The notes beneath the pieces are model-generated. The model saw nothing but the letters and a program-made list of their open reading frames with translations. It was not told the DNA's origin and did no database searches. The position numbers and the translations under genes were made by a program. Shown here piece by piece: positions 1 through 8,609 of a stretch of 64,000 bases of DNA (positions are counted from its first letter, which is position 1; every line of letters begins with the position of its first letter). Source of the stretch: Andalucia godoyi (Eukaryota > Discoba > Jakobea > Jakobida > Andaluciidae); the NCBI GenBank assembly GCA_009859145.1, contig VRVR01000051.1:7549-71548 (forward strand), read 5' to 3'.

Positions 1-332
1 GCTCGCCAAAACATGAATCATTATTGGTCATCGGCTAAGATGTCACCGAAAACAGATCCAAGCCACACGTTTCATTTCAATTTGAGAAGGGCACCAGCAC
101 TTCCATGCAGACTGCTCTGCATCAAAGGGGCGTCGCAACCACGGGTTTCTTGGTTCTCGGCATCTTCGGGCATGGCCGGATTGAGTTTGTTGAGAAGATC
201 CCCCTTTGGAGCCAGGCGATGTTTTGTCCTTGATGAAAGGGGCTTCAGTGTTCGATGAAAGACAGACCGAAAAACATGGAAAGAAGAAAGAAAATGGTGA
301 AGAAAATTCTGGACTTGACTACGGTAGGGAAC
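1..332. repeat. Dispersed repeat family C, copy 1 (cut by window edge)
   Basis: This stretch is similar, in inverted orientation, to 55310-55682. Matching landmarks are the GCTCGCC...ACATGAATCA start, the TCATCGGCTAAG segment, the CTCAATC/GATTGAG core and a GACTACGGT end near 318-326. The two copies differ by many substitutions and indels, so this is an old repeat. A short open frame (13-258) runs through it, but its partner copy encodes a similar string only on the matching strand by DNA homology, with no recognisable domain. I cannot assign a transposon class. Bases 333-573 hold only the upstream region of the next gene. Confidence 0.7.
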
Positions 333-573
333 ACCGCGTCTGCTTGGGGTTAGATAAAGTAAACTTTCTGGTATGATGTTGTTGTTTGATGTTCAATGCT
401 GATATACAAAAAAGCTGTCAACCGTCGTCCTGGTCCACAAGTGTCCAGCTACCGCGAAGAGGAAAGAAAAAAGACCAGAAGAAGATTGTGCAGGCACGTA
501 TCGATAGACCTGCATACCTGCATTCGTTGCATACATACATACAAAGAGAGAAAGTAGAGGGTGATTCTCGGCG

Positions 574-1299
574 ATGTCTGTACTCACTGCAGAATTGATT
601 TTCCAAAAGACCAAGTGCTCGACGCTTGAGGAAGTGAAGATGCTCAACATTTGGGGCTCTCGAGTTCGGGATGTGTCGATTCTTGAAAGAATGCCGAACG
701 TGGAAGTCCTTTCGCTAACAATGAACCAGATTTCCTCCATCGAGCCATTTACAAAGTGCCCCAAGCTGAAAGAGCTCTACTTGCGCAAGAACGAGATCCA
801 GTCGTTGGACGGTCTGGATGTTCTGTCGCGATCGTGTCCTCAGTTGCGAGTGCTTTGGCTGTGTGACAATCCATGTGCAAAACCACCTTCCTATCGCTCT
901 GATGTCATCCGGCTTGTTCCGCAGCTTACGACTCTTGACAACGAAGCCATCACAGCATCGCAGCGGGCTGAGGCCGGCCGCCCTTCTGATGCTCGGTCAC
1001 CAAGCAGTGGCGGTCGGGATTCTCCACGCAGTCTTCCGCCTCGCACTCCTTCGCCCTCGCTCGATGTTCTTGCTCCATCTCCTCGGTCCACACCCATCCA
1101 GCCTGTTCCTGCGCCAGCTCCAGCACCTGCTCCACCGCAACCGCAACTGCAGCCGCAGCCGCAGCCGCTTTCCCAAGCCCCTCCGCACCGCGCCGACGAT
1201 TCTTCCAGGTCTTCCAACGTGCTGTATGCAGTGCTGACCCTGCTCAAAGAACTGAATTCTGAAGAAAAGCAAATTGTGCTTCGTGAGCTTTTGCGATGA
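574..1299 (+). CDS. CFAP410: CFAP410 (C21orf2/LRRC76) homologue, ciliary LRR protein
   Basis: 241 residues. Leucine-rich repeats span about residues 20-105, followed by an LRR cap (about 95-125, including LRVLWLCDNPC), a Pro/Gln/Ala-rich linker (about 130-205), and a conserved C-terminal helix (about 212-241, NVLYAVLTLLKELN). The WGSRVRDVSI segment, the NPC cap and the isolated C-terminal helix are the family signature. In animals CFAP410 works with NEK1 and SPATA7 at the ciliary base. The start follows a purine-rich leader (AAGAGAGAAAGTAGAGGG). The length is close to the usual ~250 residues. A SPATA7-like gene lies 3 kb away; the two belong to the same animal protein module, though proximity alone proves nothing. 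Identification is strong. Confidence 0.9.
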   Translation: MSVLTAELIFQKTKCSTLEEVKMLNIWGSRVRDVSILERMPNVEVLSLTMNQISSIEPFTKCPKLKELYLRKNEIQSLDGLDVLSRSCPQLRVLWLCDNPCAKPPSYRSDVIRLVPQLTTLDNEAITASQRAEAGRPSDARSPSSGGRDSPRSLPPRTPSPSLDVLAPSPRSTPIQPVPAPAPAPAPPQPQLQPQPQPLSQAPPHRADDSSRSSNVLYAVLTLLKELNSEEKQIVLRELLR

Positions 1300-1585
1300 A
1301 AATCTATCAGAACAGCTCCTCAATTGACTGAGCAGTCCCAACAACACGTACTGGAAAAAAGACATGTCTTGGATGCATAAATTACTCGTTATTGCTCTGC
1401 ACTTTCCTCTTTCTTCCTTTTCTGGTTTTCTTTTTTTCTTTTTTATCTTTTCTTTTTAACTTTTCTAGTGGACTCGTTAATTTCTTGGCTTGGTGTCTCT
1501 TTTTTTCTCCTCTCCACCTGCCCGTTCTTCCATTGCATTGCGCATTTGCTCCCACATCATGTCTGCAATCCGTTCTTTCTTTGTC

Positions 1586-2578
1586 TCACTGAGGCACAAT
1601 CGCTTCAAAGTGCGCACGGATGTTTGCAATCTTTGAAGAAAGGACCGACAACCCTGTTCGTACAATCTGGACGGCAGGCATGCTTCCCGTGCTTTCAACA
1701 TCAAATTGGACATCCAAAGCGCCATTGTTTGCATCTCTGCGCTCCCCTACGGTCAACAACGCTCTGTCTCGTTGTCTCCAAATCCCTGAAACCGCCTCCT
1801 TTGTTCTGACAATCTCTTCCGACTTGCGCAAGCACTCTCGGCAGAAGGTGCAGCCGTCCGGTCTTTCCACCACCAACTTGTCCGACTCTTCGACATACGC
1901 GAACACGCGAGAAGGACAACTTGCAGCAATTGCCTCCTTATCCTCTGGCTCAAGCTTCGCCAGCGATGACTCGTTGAGCTTAATGACGGGTCTGCGCACA
2001 AACCGCGCAGTTCCAACTGGGGACCATTTTGCATGAACCTTTCCTACTCCTTTGTATGCAATGCATTTCAAATGAAGCCTTTGTCCGCGCTTCAATCGCA
2101 TGATCTCAATGCCAGGGTCCGAGTCCCCTGCAAGGAACACGCCAACATTGGTGTTTGATATGGGCTTGAGATCCCTGGCTGTCACTCGGATCGGGGGTAG
2201 CTCTTCTCCTTCTGCAGACGCCGTCGACGGAGGGAAATCGAATCCGGCACGAAGCTCGAACACAATACAGCAGTGGTCACATCCGTCAAAGCATGAGCAC
2301 GACGTCTTGTCTGTGAACTGCTCCATGTGAGGCACCGCAAGAGGCACAAGTCCTAGGCGATGTGCAATAAACTCGTCAAACAGAATCGACGAATTCTCAA
2401 TAACATCCACGTGGTCAATCGTCATTGTCGCAACTTCTGCAATCATCGATCTTCGAAGAGCATTTGCCAATGACAGATCCACATTATTCACATCAAATAC
2501 ACACCGCGCGTCAGTCATCTCGTGGATTATCACAGGCGGCGCACTTTCCAGCCGCCCAAACTGCGCAAACGACGCCAT
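1586..2578 (-). CDS. RPB3: RNA polymerase II subunit RPB3
   Basis: 330 residues. This is the alpha-like subunit that pairs with RPB11 to nucleate polymerase II assembly in the nucleus. The alpha motif (NALRRSMIAEV, about residues 39-49) and HRLGLVPL (73-80) are intact. The four zinc-binding cysteines are present (C94, C96, C100, C103, in SCSCFDGCDHCC). The length is slightly above yeast and human RPB3 (~275-318) because of a longer C-terminal region with a second Cys-rich patch (TFCRECLRKSEE). The start is the first ATG after a pyrimidine-rich leader. The gene is transcribed divergently from the TADA1-like gene, with about 520 bp between starts. Confidence 0.95.
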   Translation of the reverse strand: MASFAQFGRLESAPPVIIHEMTDARCVFDVNNVDLSLANALRRSMIAEVATMTIDHVDVIENSSILFDEFIAHRLGLVPLAVPHMEQFTDKTSCSCFDGCDHCCIVFELRAGFDFPPSTASAEGEELPPIRVTARDLKPISNTNVGVFLAGDSDPGIEIMRLKRGQRLHLKCIAYKGVGKVHAKWSPVGTARFVRRPVIKLNESSLAKLEPEDKEAIAASCPSRVFAYVEESDKLVVERPDGCTFCRECLRKSEEIVRTKEAVSGIWRQRDRALLTVGERRDANNGALDVQFDVESTGSMPAVQIVRTGLSVLSSKIANIRAHFEAIVPQ

Positions 2579-3096
2579 CCTTCAAGAAGAAGAAGAAACA
2601 ACCGAAACTTTGGGGGAGAAGGAAGAGGTCAGTTTGGTACGTGACCAAAAATAACAATAACAATAACAATAATAATAACAATAATAATAACAATAATAAG
2701 TGGGAATCGAAGAACAGCACAGAATGCAGGAAAATGTAAAAGCTAAAGACGACGACAAAAAGGAAAAGTGGAGGTAGGGCACATTAGGGAAGTGGGAAGC
2801 GGGCCTAGGCTCAATTGATCCAGGCTGGACTTCACCCCTTTTATTCTTTTGCCATGCAAGCCTCTTTTTTTTTTTTTGACCGCCATTTCCCCACTCCTCC
2901 CGTCTTTTGCTTTGCGCGACTGCAGAGACCAGAGACCTTTTGCGCGCGCGCGCGAGAGAGAGAGACAGAGAGAGAGAGGCAACGAAAAAGAGAAAAGAGG
3001 AAAAGAAGAAAAGAAGAAAAAGACCACAAAACAAAAAAAAGACAACCAGCAAAGACGCGAGTGAAGGGGTGCGTTCGGTTTCGGTGCAGAAAAGGT
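2579..3096. promoter_or_regulatory. Divergent intergenic region between RPB3 and TADA1-like gene
   Basis: About 520 bp holding both 5' regions. It contains an AAT/AAC microsatellite at about 2648-2699, a short T tract at 2865-2877, alternating CG at 2943-2951, and a long purine-rich tract (about 2952-3060) that is GA-rich on the sense strand of the plus-strand gene. Several open frames cross it (for example on the minus strand from 3172), but they are runs of low-complexity residues and are rejected as genes. Confidence 0.6.
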
Positions 3097-3798
3097 ATGA
3101 GTCAAGCGATGATGATGTCTCCTTCATACGAAGGCTCTTCACTTGCGTTGCTTCGCGCTGCGGTTCTATCACACCTACCGGACGAGGAGTCTTGCCAGAA
3201 GTATCTGAGTCTTTTGCGGTCGTTTTTCCTTGCGAAGGTGTCGGTGTCGGAGATGCACGACGTCCTCACGACGCAGCTCTTTACCGATGCCCCAGGCGGA
3301 CTCGTTGCTCACAATCGCTATTTATTCGGAATTCTATTAGCTGCACGGACAGCGCCAAACCAGCTTCCATCGCGAGATGCTGCGTTTGAGCAACTGCAGA
3401 AGCTGCATGCGGCCATTCACTCGTCCCAGCGGCAGGCGCAGGTTACCATTGTTCCCCCAACAGAGTCCAGCCCTCTCGACGCAAGACTTCGGAAGCGCAT
3501 CGAAGCGCTTTTCCAGCTTGCGGATAACCCTACTCAGCCTGCCATGTCCGTCGACGATCAGGTTCTTCCTTTTCTCCGGCTTGCTGTTGAATCCCATATC
3601 AAGGATCTTATAATGCGCATGATTTCGTTTGCTTCTTCCAGTGTCATTCGCATTGACGAGCTGCTGTGCATGGTAGTGGCCGATGGATCGGATCTGCTCG
3701 GCGACGAGGCGGTTGCAGAGCGGGAAAAGGTCCTTGCGCTGCAGCGTGTCAGTCGCGGTGTCCGAGACAGGCGTCTGGAATGGATTTCCAGAGAGTGA
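3097..3798 (+). CDS. SAGA complex subunit, TADA1/Hfi1-like (SAGA-Tad1 family)
   Basis: 233 residues from the ATG at 3097. The frame is open from 2815, but the upstream part is low-complexity leader. The N-terminal segment (about residues 25-75) matches the conserved TADA1 N-terminus: a helix with YLSLLRSFFLAKVS, then LTTQLF, then HNRYLFGILLA. The C-terminal half has VDDQVLPFLRLAVESHIKDL (about 150-170), matching the family's histone-fold-like helix with an H-K-D core. TADA1 is a non-catalytic scaffold of the SAGA coactivator; its histone fold pairs with TAF12. A SUPT7L-like SAGA subunit is also in this window (36.2-38.3 kb). Distant similarity only, so the exact orthology is inferred. Confidence 0.7.
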   Translation: MSQAMMMSPSYEGSSLALLRAAVLSHLPDEESCQKYLSLLRSFFLAKVSVSEMHDVLTTQLFTDAPGGLVAHNRYLFGILLAARTAPNQLPSRDAAFEQLQKLHAAIHSSQRQAQVTIVPPTESSPLDARLRKRIEALFQLADNPTQPAMSVDDQVLPFLRLAVESHIKDLIMRMISFASSSVIRIDELLCMVVADGSDLLGDEAVAEREKVLALQRVSRGVRDRRLEWISRE

Positions 3799-4063
3799 AC
3801 TGTGCACGATGCTAGCATCCGGCGCTTCACCCAAATCCTCCTTTGTACATACCTAGCAGCAGTAACAATAGTTTGTAATTTAAAAAAATATTTGAACAAG
3901 ACAGAGGGAAAACGAATCATGCACCCCACCCCCATGCAATAGAACAAGAACAGAAAGGCATAATCCGCTAGCACGGAATAGTATACACTGAATGCAGACG
4001 CAGAAAGGAGAGAGGCAAATACAAGACAAGAGGAGGTTCCAAAGAGGTCTTCCACGGAGAGTG

Positions 4064-5032
4064 TTAGGATACTTCAAACTCGATTTTCAGAGAGTCGATG
4101 ACGGCGGTTGCACGGCCGCGGTCAAGGCCGTCTTGGGAGACTGCAATCGCCAATCTGTGATCGAACAGCCTTCTTAGATCCGCTTCGTGGAAAATACGTT
4201 CTTCTACAATCTGTGCGACAACCGAATCGCGAAGGACAACATACGCATCTTCTTCTTCGTACTGTTGCTGATGCGGTTGTGATTGTTCTTGTTGCTGTTG
4301 TTGCTGTTGATGTGCACTTTGGCTGCCGTCCACGGTCTTTGACGGGGATTCGGAATCCGAACTGGGGACCGTGTCCCGATAAGGAGACTCCACAGAGTGC
4401 GAATGGCTGTTTGCAGTATGCGGTCTTCCGTTCGCACCGGGGCTGCTAGACAATGAACGAGACCCGTGTGCAGCCGTTCTTGGCCTTGCCCTCTCCTTCT
4501 CCTTTTCCTTCAGTTGCAGCTCAGCAACAACAGAGGAAAGAGACGCGGCTGGTGTCCATGCTCTGCGCATCAACATGGACGGATGCACAGTCGGATCAAA
4601 CGGGTTCTTCTTTCGCTGCGCAACCGAGTCCAGTTCCATAATGCGTTTCTGCAGACTGGAGAGGTTCCGCTCATGCTCGGCCTGGTTCATCGTTCCGATG
4701 CGGCGCTGACGCTGTGCAGAAAGCTCGCTGGACATGTGAAACGAGCTTGGCTCTTTGCAGTCCACGCTTGGTTTGATGCGCGACAAATCGTATCCAAGCG
4801 ATGCAGTGGAGGAGAGCGACGATTTCAAAGTCGTGGAATGGTTCAAACTGGGAGAGCGGCTTCCAGAACGGGATGACGGACGCGCAGAAAGCGGCTTGCG
4901 GGGCTGGTGAGAGTCAATTGTCGGACGAACCATTGCCAACCGCTTCGAATGCGCAAGCTTTTCCTGAACAATCAGCGAACGGCCGGAATCCGATCGTATG
5001 TCGGGTACAAACACTGCAGACTTGCGCATACT
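4064..5032 (-). CDS. SPATA7-like ciliary protein (tentative)
   Basis: 322 residues from the ATG at 5032; an upstream in-frame ATG at 5113 would add 27 residues that look untranslated. The N-terminal segment after LIVQEKLAHSKRLA (about residues 15-35) resembles the SPATA7 N-terminal helix. A basic helix with AEHERNLSSLQKRI follows. The middle is Ser/Arg/Pro-rich and disordered with a Q tract (about 240-265). The last 60 residues (VVAQIVEERIFHEADLRRLF ... VIDSLKIEFEVS) resemble the SPATA7 C-terminal helical region. In animals SPATA7 sits in the ciliary transition zone. The match is to pattern and order rather than high identity. If wrong, this is an uncharacterised protein with one conserved C-terminal helical domain. 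Confidence 0.55.
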   Translation of the reverse strand, partial: SMRKSAVFVPDIRSDSGRSLIVQEKLAHSKRLAMVRPTIDSHQPRKPLSARPSSRSGSRSPSLNHSTTLKSSLSSTASLGYDLSRIKPSVDCKEPSSFHMSSELSAQRQRRIGTMNQAEHERNLSSLQKRIMELDSVAQRKKNPFDPTVHPSMLMRRAWTPAASLSSVVAELQLKEKEKERARPRTAAHGSRSLSSSPGANGRPHTANSHSHSVESPYRDTVPSSDSESPSKTVDGSQSAHQQQQQQQEQSQPHQQQYEEEDAYVVLRDSVVAQIVEERIFHEADLRRLFDHRLAIAVSQDGLDRGRATAVIDSLKIEFEVS

Positions 5033-5565
5033 GGACGAATTCCTTCTCAGGAATTTGAGAACTCGGAAACCACAAATAAATAAAGCCAAGCAGGATTGAC
5101 CAGAAAACAGCAATCAGCAAACCCAACGGAAATCAAGATCGAAAACCTAAGCATCCGAAATCAGCCAAAACTCGGGGGGGGAAGGGGTAAACAGGGAAGA
5201 GCTACAAAAGGCAGCGGTTGGCCGCTGCCACTCATTGCGCATGGGTGGACAGTTACTGTACCAGCGCCAAAGATTTCCAGTCGCAGATTTGTTTTTACAG
5301 CAGGGATGCCTGGTTCCCGTGCTGATTCTTTTTAACGGTCGCTAATGTCGGGTAACTTTTTCCATCCCGCACCTGGACCTTCTGGATTGGTTGTTGTCGT
5401 ACCCACGATGCTATACAATTGAAGCAAACGCGGACGATGAGGCAACAGATTCAAGAATTAAGACGCCGTGTTTCTTCCGAACGAATTTCAAAGTCATGTT
5501 CTCAGCCGAAGTCCGGAGGGTTGCTGGTTGGATGGTCCCCCCCCCCCTTCTGCCGCTAAACATGG
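5033..5565. other. Intergenic region with no recognised gene
   Basis: This region separates the SPATA7-like gene from the Fanzor relic. It contains short G and C homopolymers (for example 5532-5542) and no credible coding frame of its own. The open frame starting at 5391 runs into the relic; its first half has no recognisable domain and may be eroded Fanzor sequence. Confidence 0.4.
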
Positions 5566-5569
5566 CGAC

Positions 5570-5823
5570 GGCATTCGCGGACCGCGAGATCCACGTTGTG
5601 GCTGAGGAGCACGCCTCCAAGAAGACACGTGGGTCTTGTGGCATTGTTCGTCAGCCGCTAGGCGGAACAAAGTGTTACGATGCCCGTCCTGTCCGGCGAT
5701 CGGCACGTCTGGTTCGAGATTGGAATGGTGCGTGCAACGTTTACCAGGGAAGAATGCTTCGGCGTACTGGGGCATATCCCCCGTTCTGAGTTGAATTCCC
5801 CTTCGCTTCGGATGCAGGACTGA
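5570..5823 (+). pseudogene. Degenerate Fanzor (TnpB-like nuclease) C-terminal relic, F0
   Basis: In one frame this reads REIHVVAEEHASKKTRGSCG, then LGGTK, then LVRDWNGACNVY. That is the order of a Fanzor/TnpB C-terminus: Glu-rich strand, zinc ribbon, RuvC-III RD-x-NGA. The first zinc-ribbon cysteine is Arg (CGT for TGT). The second cysteine pair (RCPSC) is legible only in the neighbouring frame at about 5680-5694, so two compensating frameshifts flank it. A third frame restores an ending in MQD and a stop at 5821-5823, like F1 and F2. A weak stem (CTCA, loop CCGA, TGAG, 5837-5848) lies just past the stop. It is the same family as F1 and F2 but older and inactive. No element boundaries could be placed. 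Confidence 0.75.
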
Positions 5824-5934
5824 ATATATGGATGGTCTCACCGATGAGGAGGAATTGTCGTACGCGATCGCTTAAAGAAGAATGCATGCATATAAAAAGT
5901 ATGTGTACGAATGGGTGTCGTCTGTTCAAAAATA

Positions 5935-6927
5935 CTACTGGATGCCGCAGCCGGATTCGTCGTCTTGGAGCGCGTCGACGACCTCGATGACGCCATCAAC
6001 AATGCTAGAGACATCGCGAAACGCGGCTTCTTCGAGCTGCGCGCTGCGCTCTGCATTCTCGAGGACCTCCGACTTTCCGGCGGCCTTGAGAGACTGGAAT
6101 GCCTCGTACACAGGGATGTTGTCAAACCACTGCTGCTGAACGCTGTCAGAGAGTTCCCAGAATGAAATGGACCCGCTGGCGTCCTTGTCGACAGCTTGGA
6201 ATGCAGACAGGATATACTCCACACAAGAGTGCCACAGATCATCCAGGATATGCGGGACTCCAAGCACTGCAACGTCCGACGCGACCATTCTGCGCATAAA
6301 CGACAGGAACTCCTCCTTTGAAATCACACCGTCCTTATTCAAGTCCATCTGCGAGAACATAATCTTCATGCGCTCACGATCGTCTGCGCAAGTAAGCGAG
6401 GAGACTCCGAATGCAAACTCTTCGAAATCAATCTGTCCAGAGCGATCCGCATCGAAAACATCAAACACAAGATGCAGCTTTCCAATCTGCTGGTCTTGCG
6501 GTTGTCGCTCGGGGAAAACATCCAGCAGCGCAAGCTTGAATCCTTCGCGATTCAGCTTTCCCTCCGCTGTGGACCGTGCCTTGAAAATGGAAAACAGCTT
6601 TTCAATCTGCGCAGCAGTAAGATTCGATGCATGGCGCAGCTTGCGTACTTTTTGCTCGTTCAGCTCAAGCTGTTGCGCACGAGACTCTGCGGATTTTCCC
6701 ATCACAATCTCGGGATAAGGAGGCGCAAGACTCGCGCGGATCGAAAAATAATTTGCCGCATACTTGACGGGGTCCACAGGTTGCACGCGCAGGATTTCCT
6801 TTGTAAACTCTTTCAGAATCGGAGCCAGCTCCTGCGGAATGCGTATCTGCTCTGCGCAGTACAGCACATCCGTATCAAGACCGTTTGCGGGCGCACGCGT
6901 CGATCCGCTGGAATGTGAAAACGACAT
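5935..6927 (-). CDS. RIIa-domain and EF-hand protein (calcium sensor, likely axonemal)
   Basis: 330 residues from the ATG at 6927. The frame is open further upstream to 7110, but that part is non-conserved. Residues about 30-62 (IPQELAPILKEFTKEILRVQ ... YAANYF) form a RIIa dimerisation/docking domain of the type found in PKA RII and several flagellar proteins. A calcineurin-B-like array of EF-hands follows. Three loops have canonical acidic positions: D159-E170, D195-E206 and D247-E258. A more degenerate helix pair precedes them at about 105-140. The combination suggests a calcium sensor anchored to an A-kinase-anchor-type helix, as in radial spokes. That role is inferred. Strong on domains, weak on exact name. 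Confidence 0.75.
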   Translation of the reverse strand: MSFSHSSGSTRAPANGLDTDVLYCAEQIRIPQELAPILKEFTKEILRVQPVDPVKYAANYFSIRASLAPPYPEIVMGKSAESRAQQLELNEQKVRKLRHASNLTAAQIEKLFSIFKARSTAEGKLNREGFKLALLDVFPERQPQDQQIGKLHLVFDVFDADRSGQIDFEEFAFGVSSLTCADDRERMKIMFSQMDLNKDGVISKEEFLSFMRRMVASDVAVLGVPHILDDLWHSCVEYILSAFQAVDKDASGSISFWELSDSVQQQWFDNIPVYEAFQSLKAAGKSEVLENAERSAQLEEAAFRDVSSIVDGVIEVVDALQDDESGCGIQ

Positions 6928-7385
6928 TGAGTACCCCGGGAACTGTGAAATGCTGCTGCAGGACGGATAGATCGAGTATCGTGAAACGTAGAATTTACTA
7001 ATTGCAGCAAAGAAAAGAGGAGGAGAGGAAACGAAAACTATCCAATCCAAATCAATCCAATCCAAAACCAAACCAAACCAAACCATACGAACAAAACAAA
7101 ACGAAACCAAACGGAGCGAAGGAGTAAAAAGAACCCACTTGGAGGAATGTCGGCAGTTGAGACACCAAACGGTTTCGACTACAGTAGGAAGTCAAGCACG
7201 CGGGTATTTCAAGACCCAGAGGCAGATTGACTGGGGGATCGTGGACGGCTTGCTGAACGAAGCACCATCTGAAGAACACGGGGTAGGGGGGTAGGAGAAG
7301 AAAATTAAGGAGAAGAAAATGAAAATGAAATGAAATACTGCAATAATGACCCAAGCAAACCATTCATACTCTGCAAACAACTGTA
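6928..7385. other. Intergenic region, no gene seen
   Basis: This holds the 5' leader of the RIIa/EF-hand gene (CCAAT/CAAAC-rich repeats at about 7040-7085) and the 3' region of NECAP. A 14-base match to the family C end motif (GACTACAGTAGG-type, near 7170) is too short to call a repeat copy. Confidence 0.4.
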
Positions 7386-8087
7386 CTAGAACTTCATCCA
7401 ATCATCGCCGCTGCTCTGTTGCTGCGGCTGTTTTTGCGCACTTGCGAAATCGCCAAACATGTCGGTGGTTCCAGCCGCGGGAGCCTGTGCGTTTTTTGCC
7501 GACGGCGGTGGCAAGAGTCCGGCACCCTTGGGCTTCGGGAGCGTTCCGATGGAGGAACCCGAGGAGCCCGGTCCAGCGGAAGCAGACGGCTTTGCGGTCT
7601 TTACCTTTCCCTTGATGTCGATTTTGATCGACTGGCCTTCTTGCAATGAATAGTTTGTCGCCGGGACATTGGACTCGACGGGTGCCTCATGTTCGCGTTG
7701 GATCTGCTTTGCATAGTCCTGGAGCGCAACTTGAAAATCAAATGCATCGGAACGTTCTGTAAAACCCATTCCAATGAATGCATGGCGGCCGGAACCGTCC
7801 TCAATACGAAGAACAAAGTACCGTGAAGAGTCCAGCACTCGCTCCACTGCTTGTGGCGCTCCAGGGGCAGTGTTGACCGTGCAGGTTGCAAACAGCGATC
7901 CATTGGTCTTGTCTTCTAGCTTGATGCTGCAGATCTCTCCCTTTCCAAAAACAGTACAGCGACCATTCCAGATCAGATTGCCCTCCCAATCGCCAGCCTT
8001 GTATCCGGCAGACGTCTGACGAGGAGGAATCTTGTAAACATGGACGTCATTGCACGTAAATAGTAACCGTTCAATCTCGTCTTCCAT
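7386..8087 (-). CDS. NECAP: NECAP endocytosis adaptor homologue
   Basis: 233 residues. The N-terminal ~160 residues form the PHear/DUF1681 domain (EIERLLFTCNDVHVYKIPPR at the start, then AGDW, the SSRYFVLRIEDG strand, and IGMGFTERSDAFDFQVALQD). The tail is Ala/Pro/Ser-rich and ends in DDWMKF, an acidic WxxF motif that in animal NECAPs binds the AP-2 alpha ear. The family couples clathrin coats to AP-2 in vesicle formation at the plasma membrane. The length is slightly shorter than human NECAP1/2 (~270). The ATG at 8087 gives the complete domain. Intronless. Identification is strong. Confidence 0.95.
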   Translation of the reverse strand: MEDEIERLLFTCNDVHVYKIPPRQTSAGYKAGDWEGNLIWNGRCTVFGKGEICSIKLEDKTNGSLFATCTVNTAPGAPQAVERVLDSSRYFVLRIEDGSGRHAFIGMGFTERSDAFDFQVALQDYAKQIQREHEAPVESNVPATNYSLQEGQSIKIDIKGKVKTAKPSASAGPGSSGSSIGTLPKPKGAGLLPPPSAKNAQAPAAGTTDMFGDFASAQKQPQQQSSGDDWMKF

Positions 8088-8609
8088 GACTGCCCTGTGA
8101 TGATTGGTGGTAGTATTATATAATATAAAAAAATGTGAACTGGGAAACTTGCGCGGCCGTGCGGGTGCGGGTGCGGGGCAATGCGGGGCGGGACGGAGGG
8201 CAGGGAAGAAAATGTGTCAAGCAGGCAGGACAAAAAGTGGTGGGGGGAGAACAGAAGAGAATGCAAGATCATAAGAACAAAAAAACAAGAAACTAAAAAA
8301 CCATTGGGTAGTGGAGCCCTTCCCCAATCGGGCCACGTTTCTTTCATCACAGCTCTGGGTAATTTCAATTCAACCTCTTGGAAAGAGGAGGGGTTTTCAG
8401 GGAGGGTTTTCGTGCAAAATACAAAACAAAAAAACAGTGGGGGAAAACCCCGCAAAATATTTTGGAGAAAAGTCGTGTCTCCTCCACCCCCAATCGATGC
8501 TCCAGCAGTTTCGTCTGCTCTCCTTCGTTCTTTTAATTGTTTTTCTCTTTTTTTGTTTTTGTTTTTGTTTTTGTTGCGCTGTTTCGGTCTCCACAGTCTT
8601 GTACAAAAT
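8088..8609. other. Intergenic region upstream of coiled-coil gene
   Basis: About 520 bp between two divergently oriented genes. It contains GC-rich G-tract sequence near 8160-8200 and a (TTTTTG)n tract near 8545-8575. No gene is credible. Open frames on both strands here are low-complexity. Confidence 0.4.

Noticed and set aside
7150-7200. Fragment of repeat family C near 7170
   Set aside because: About 14 matching bases only, with no flanking similarity.
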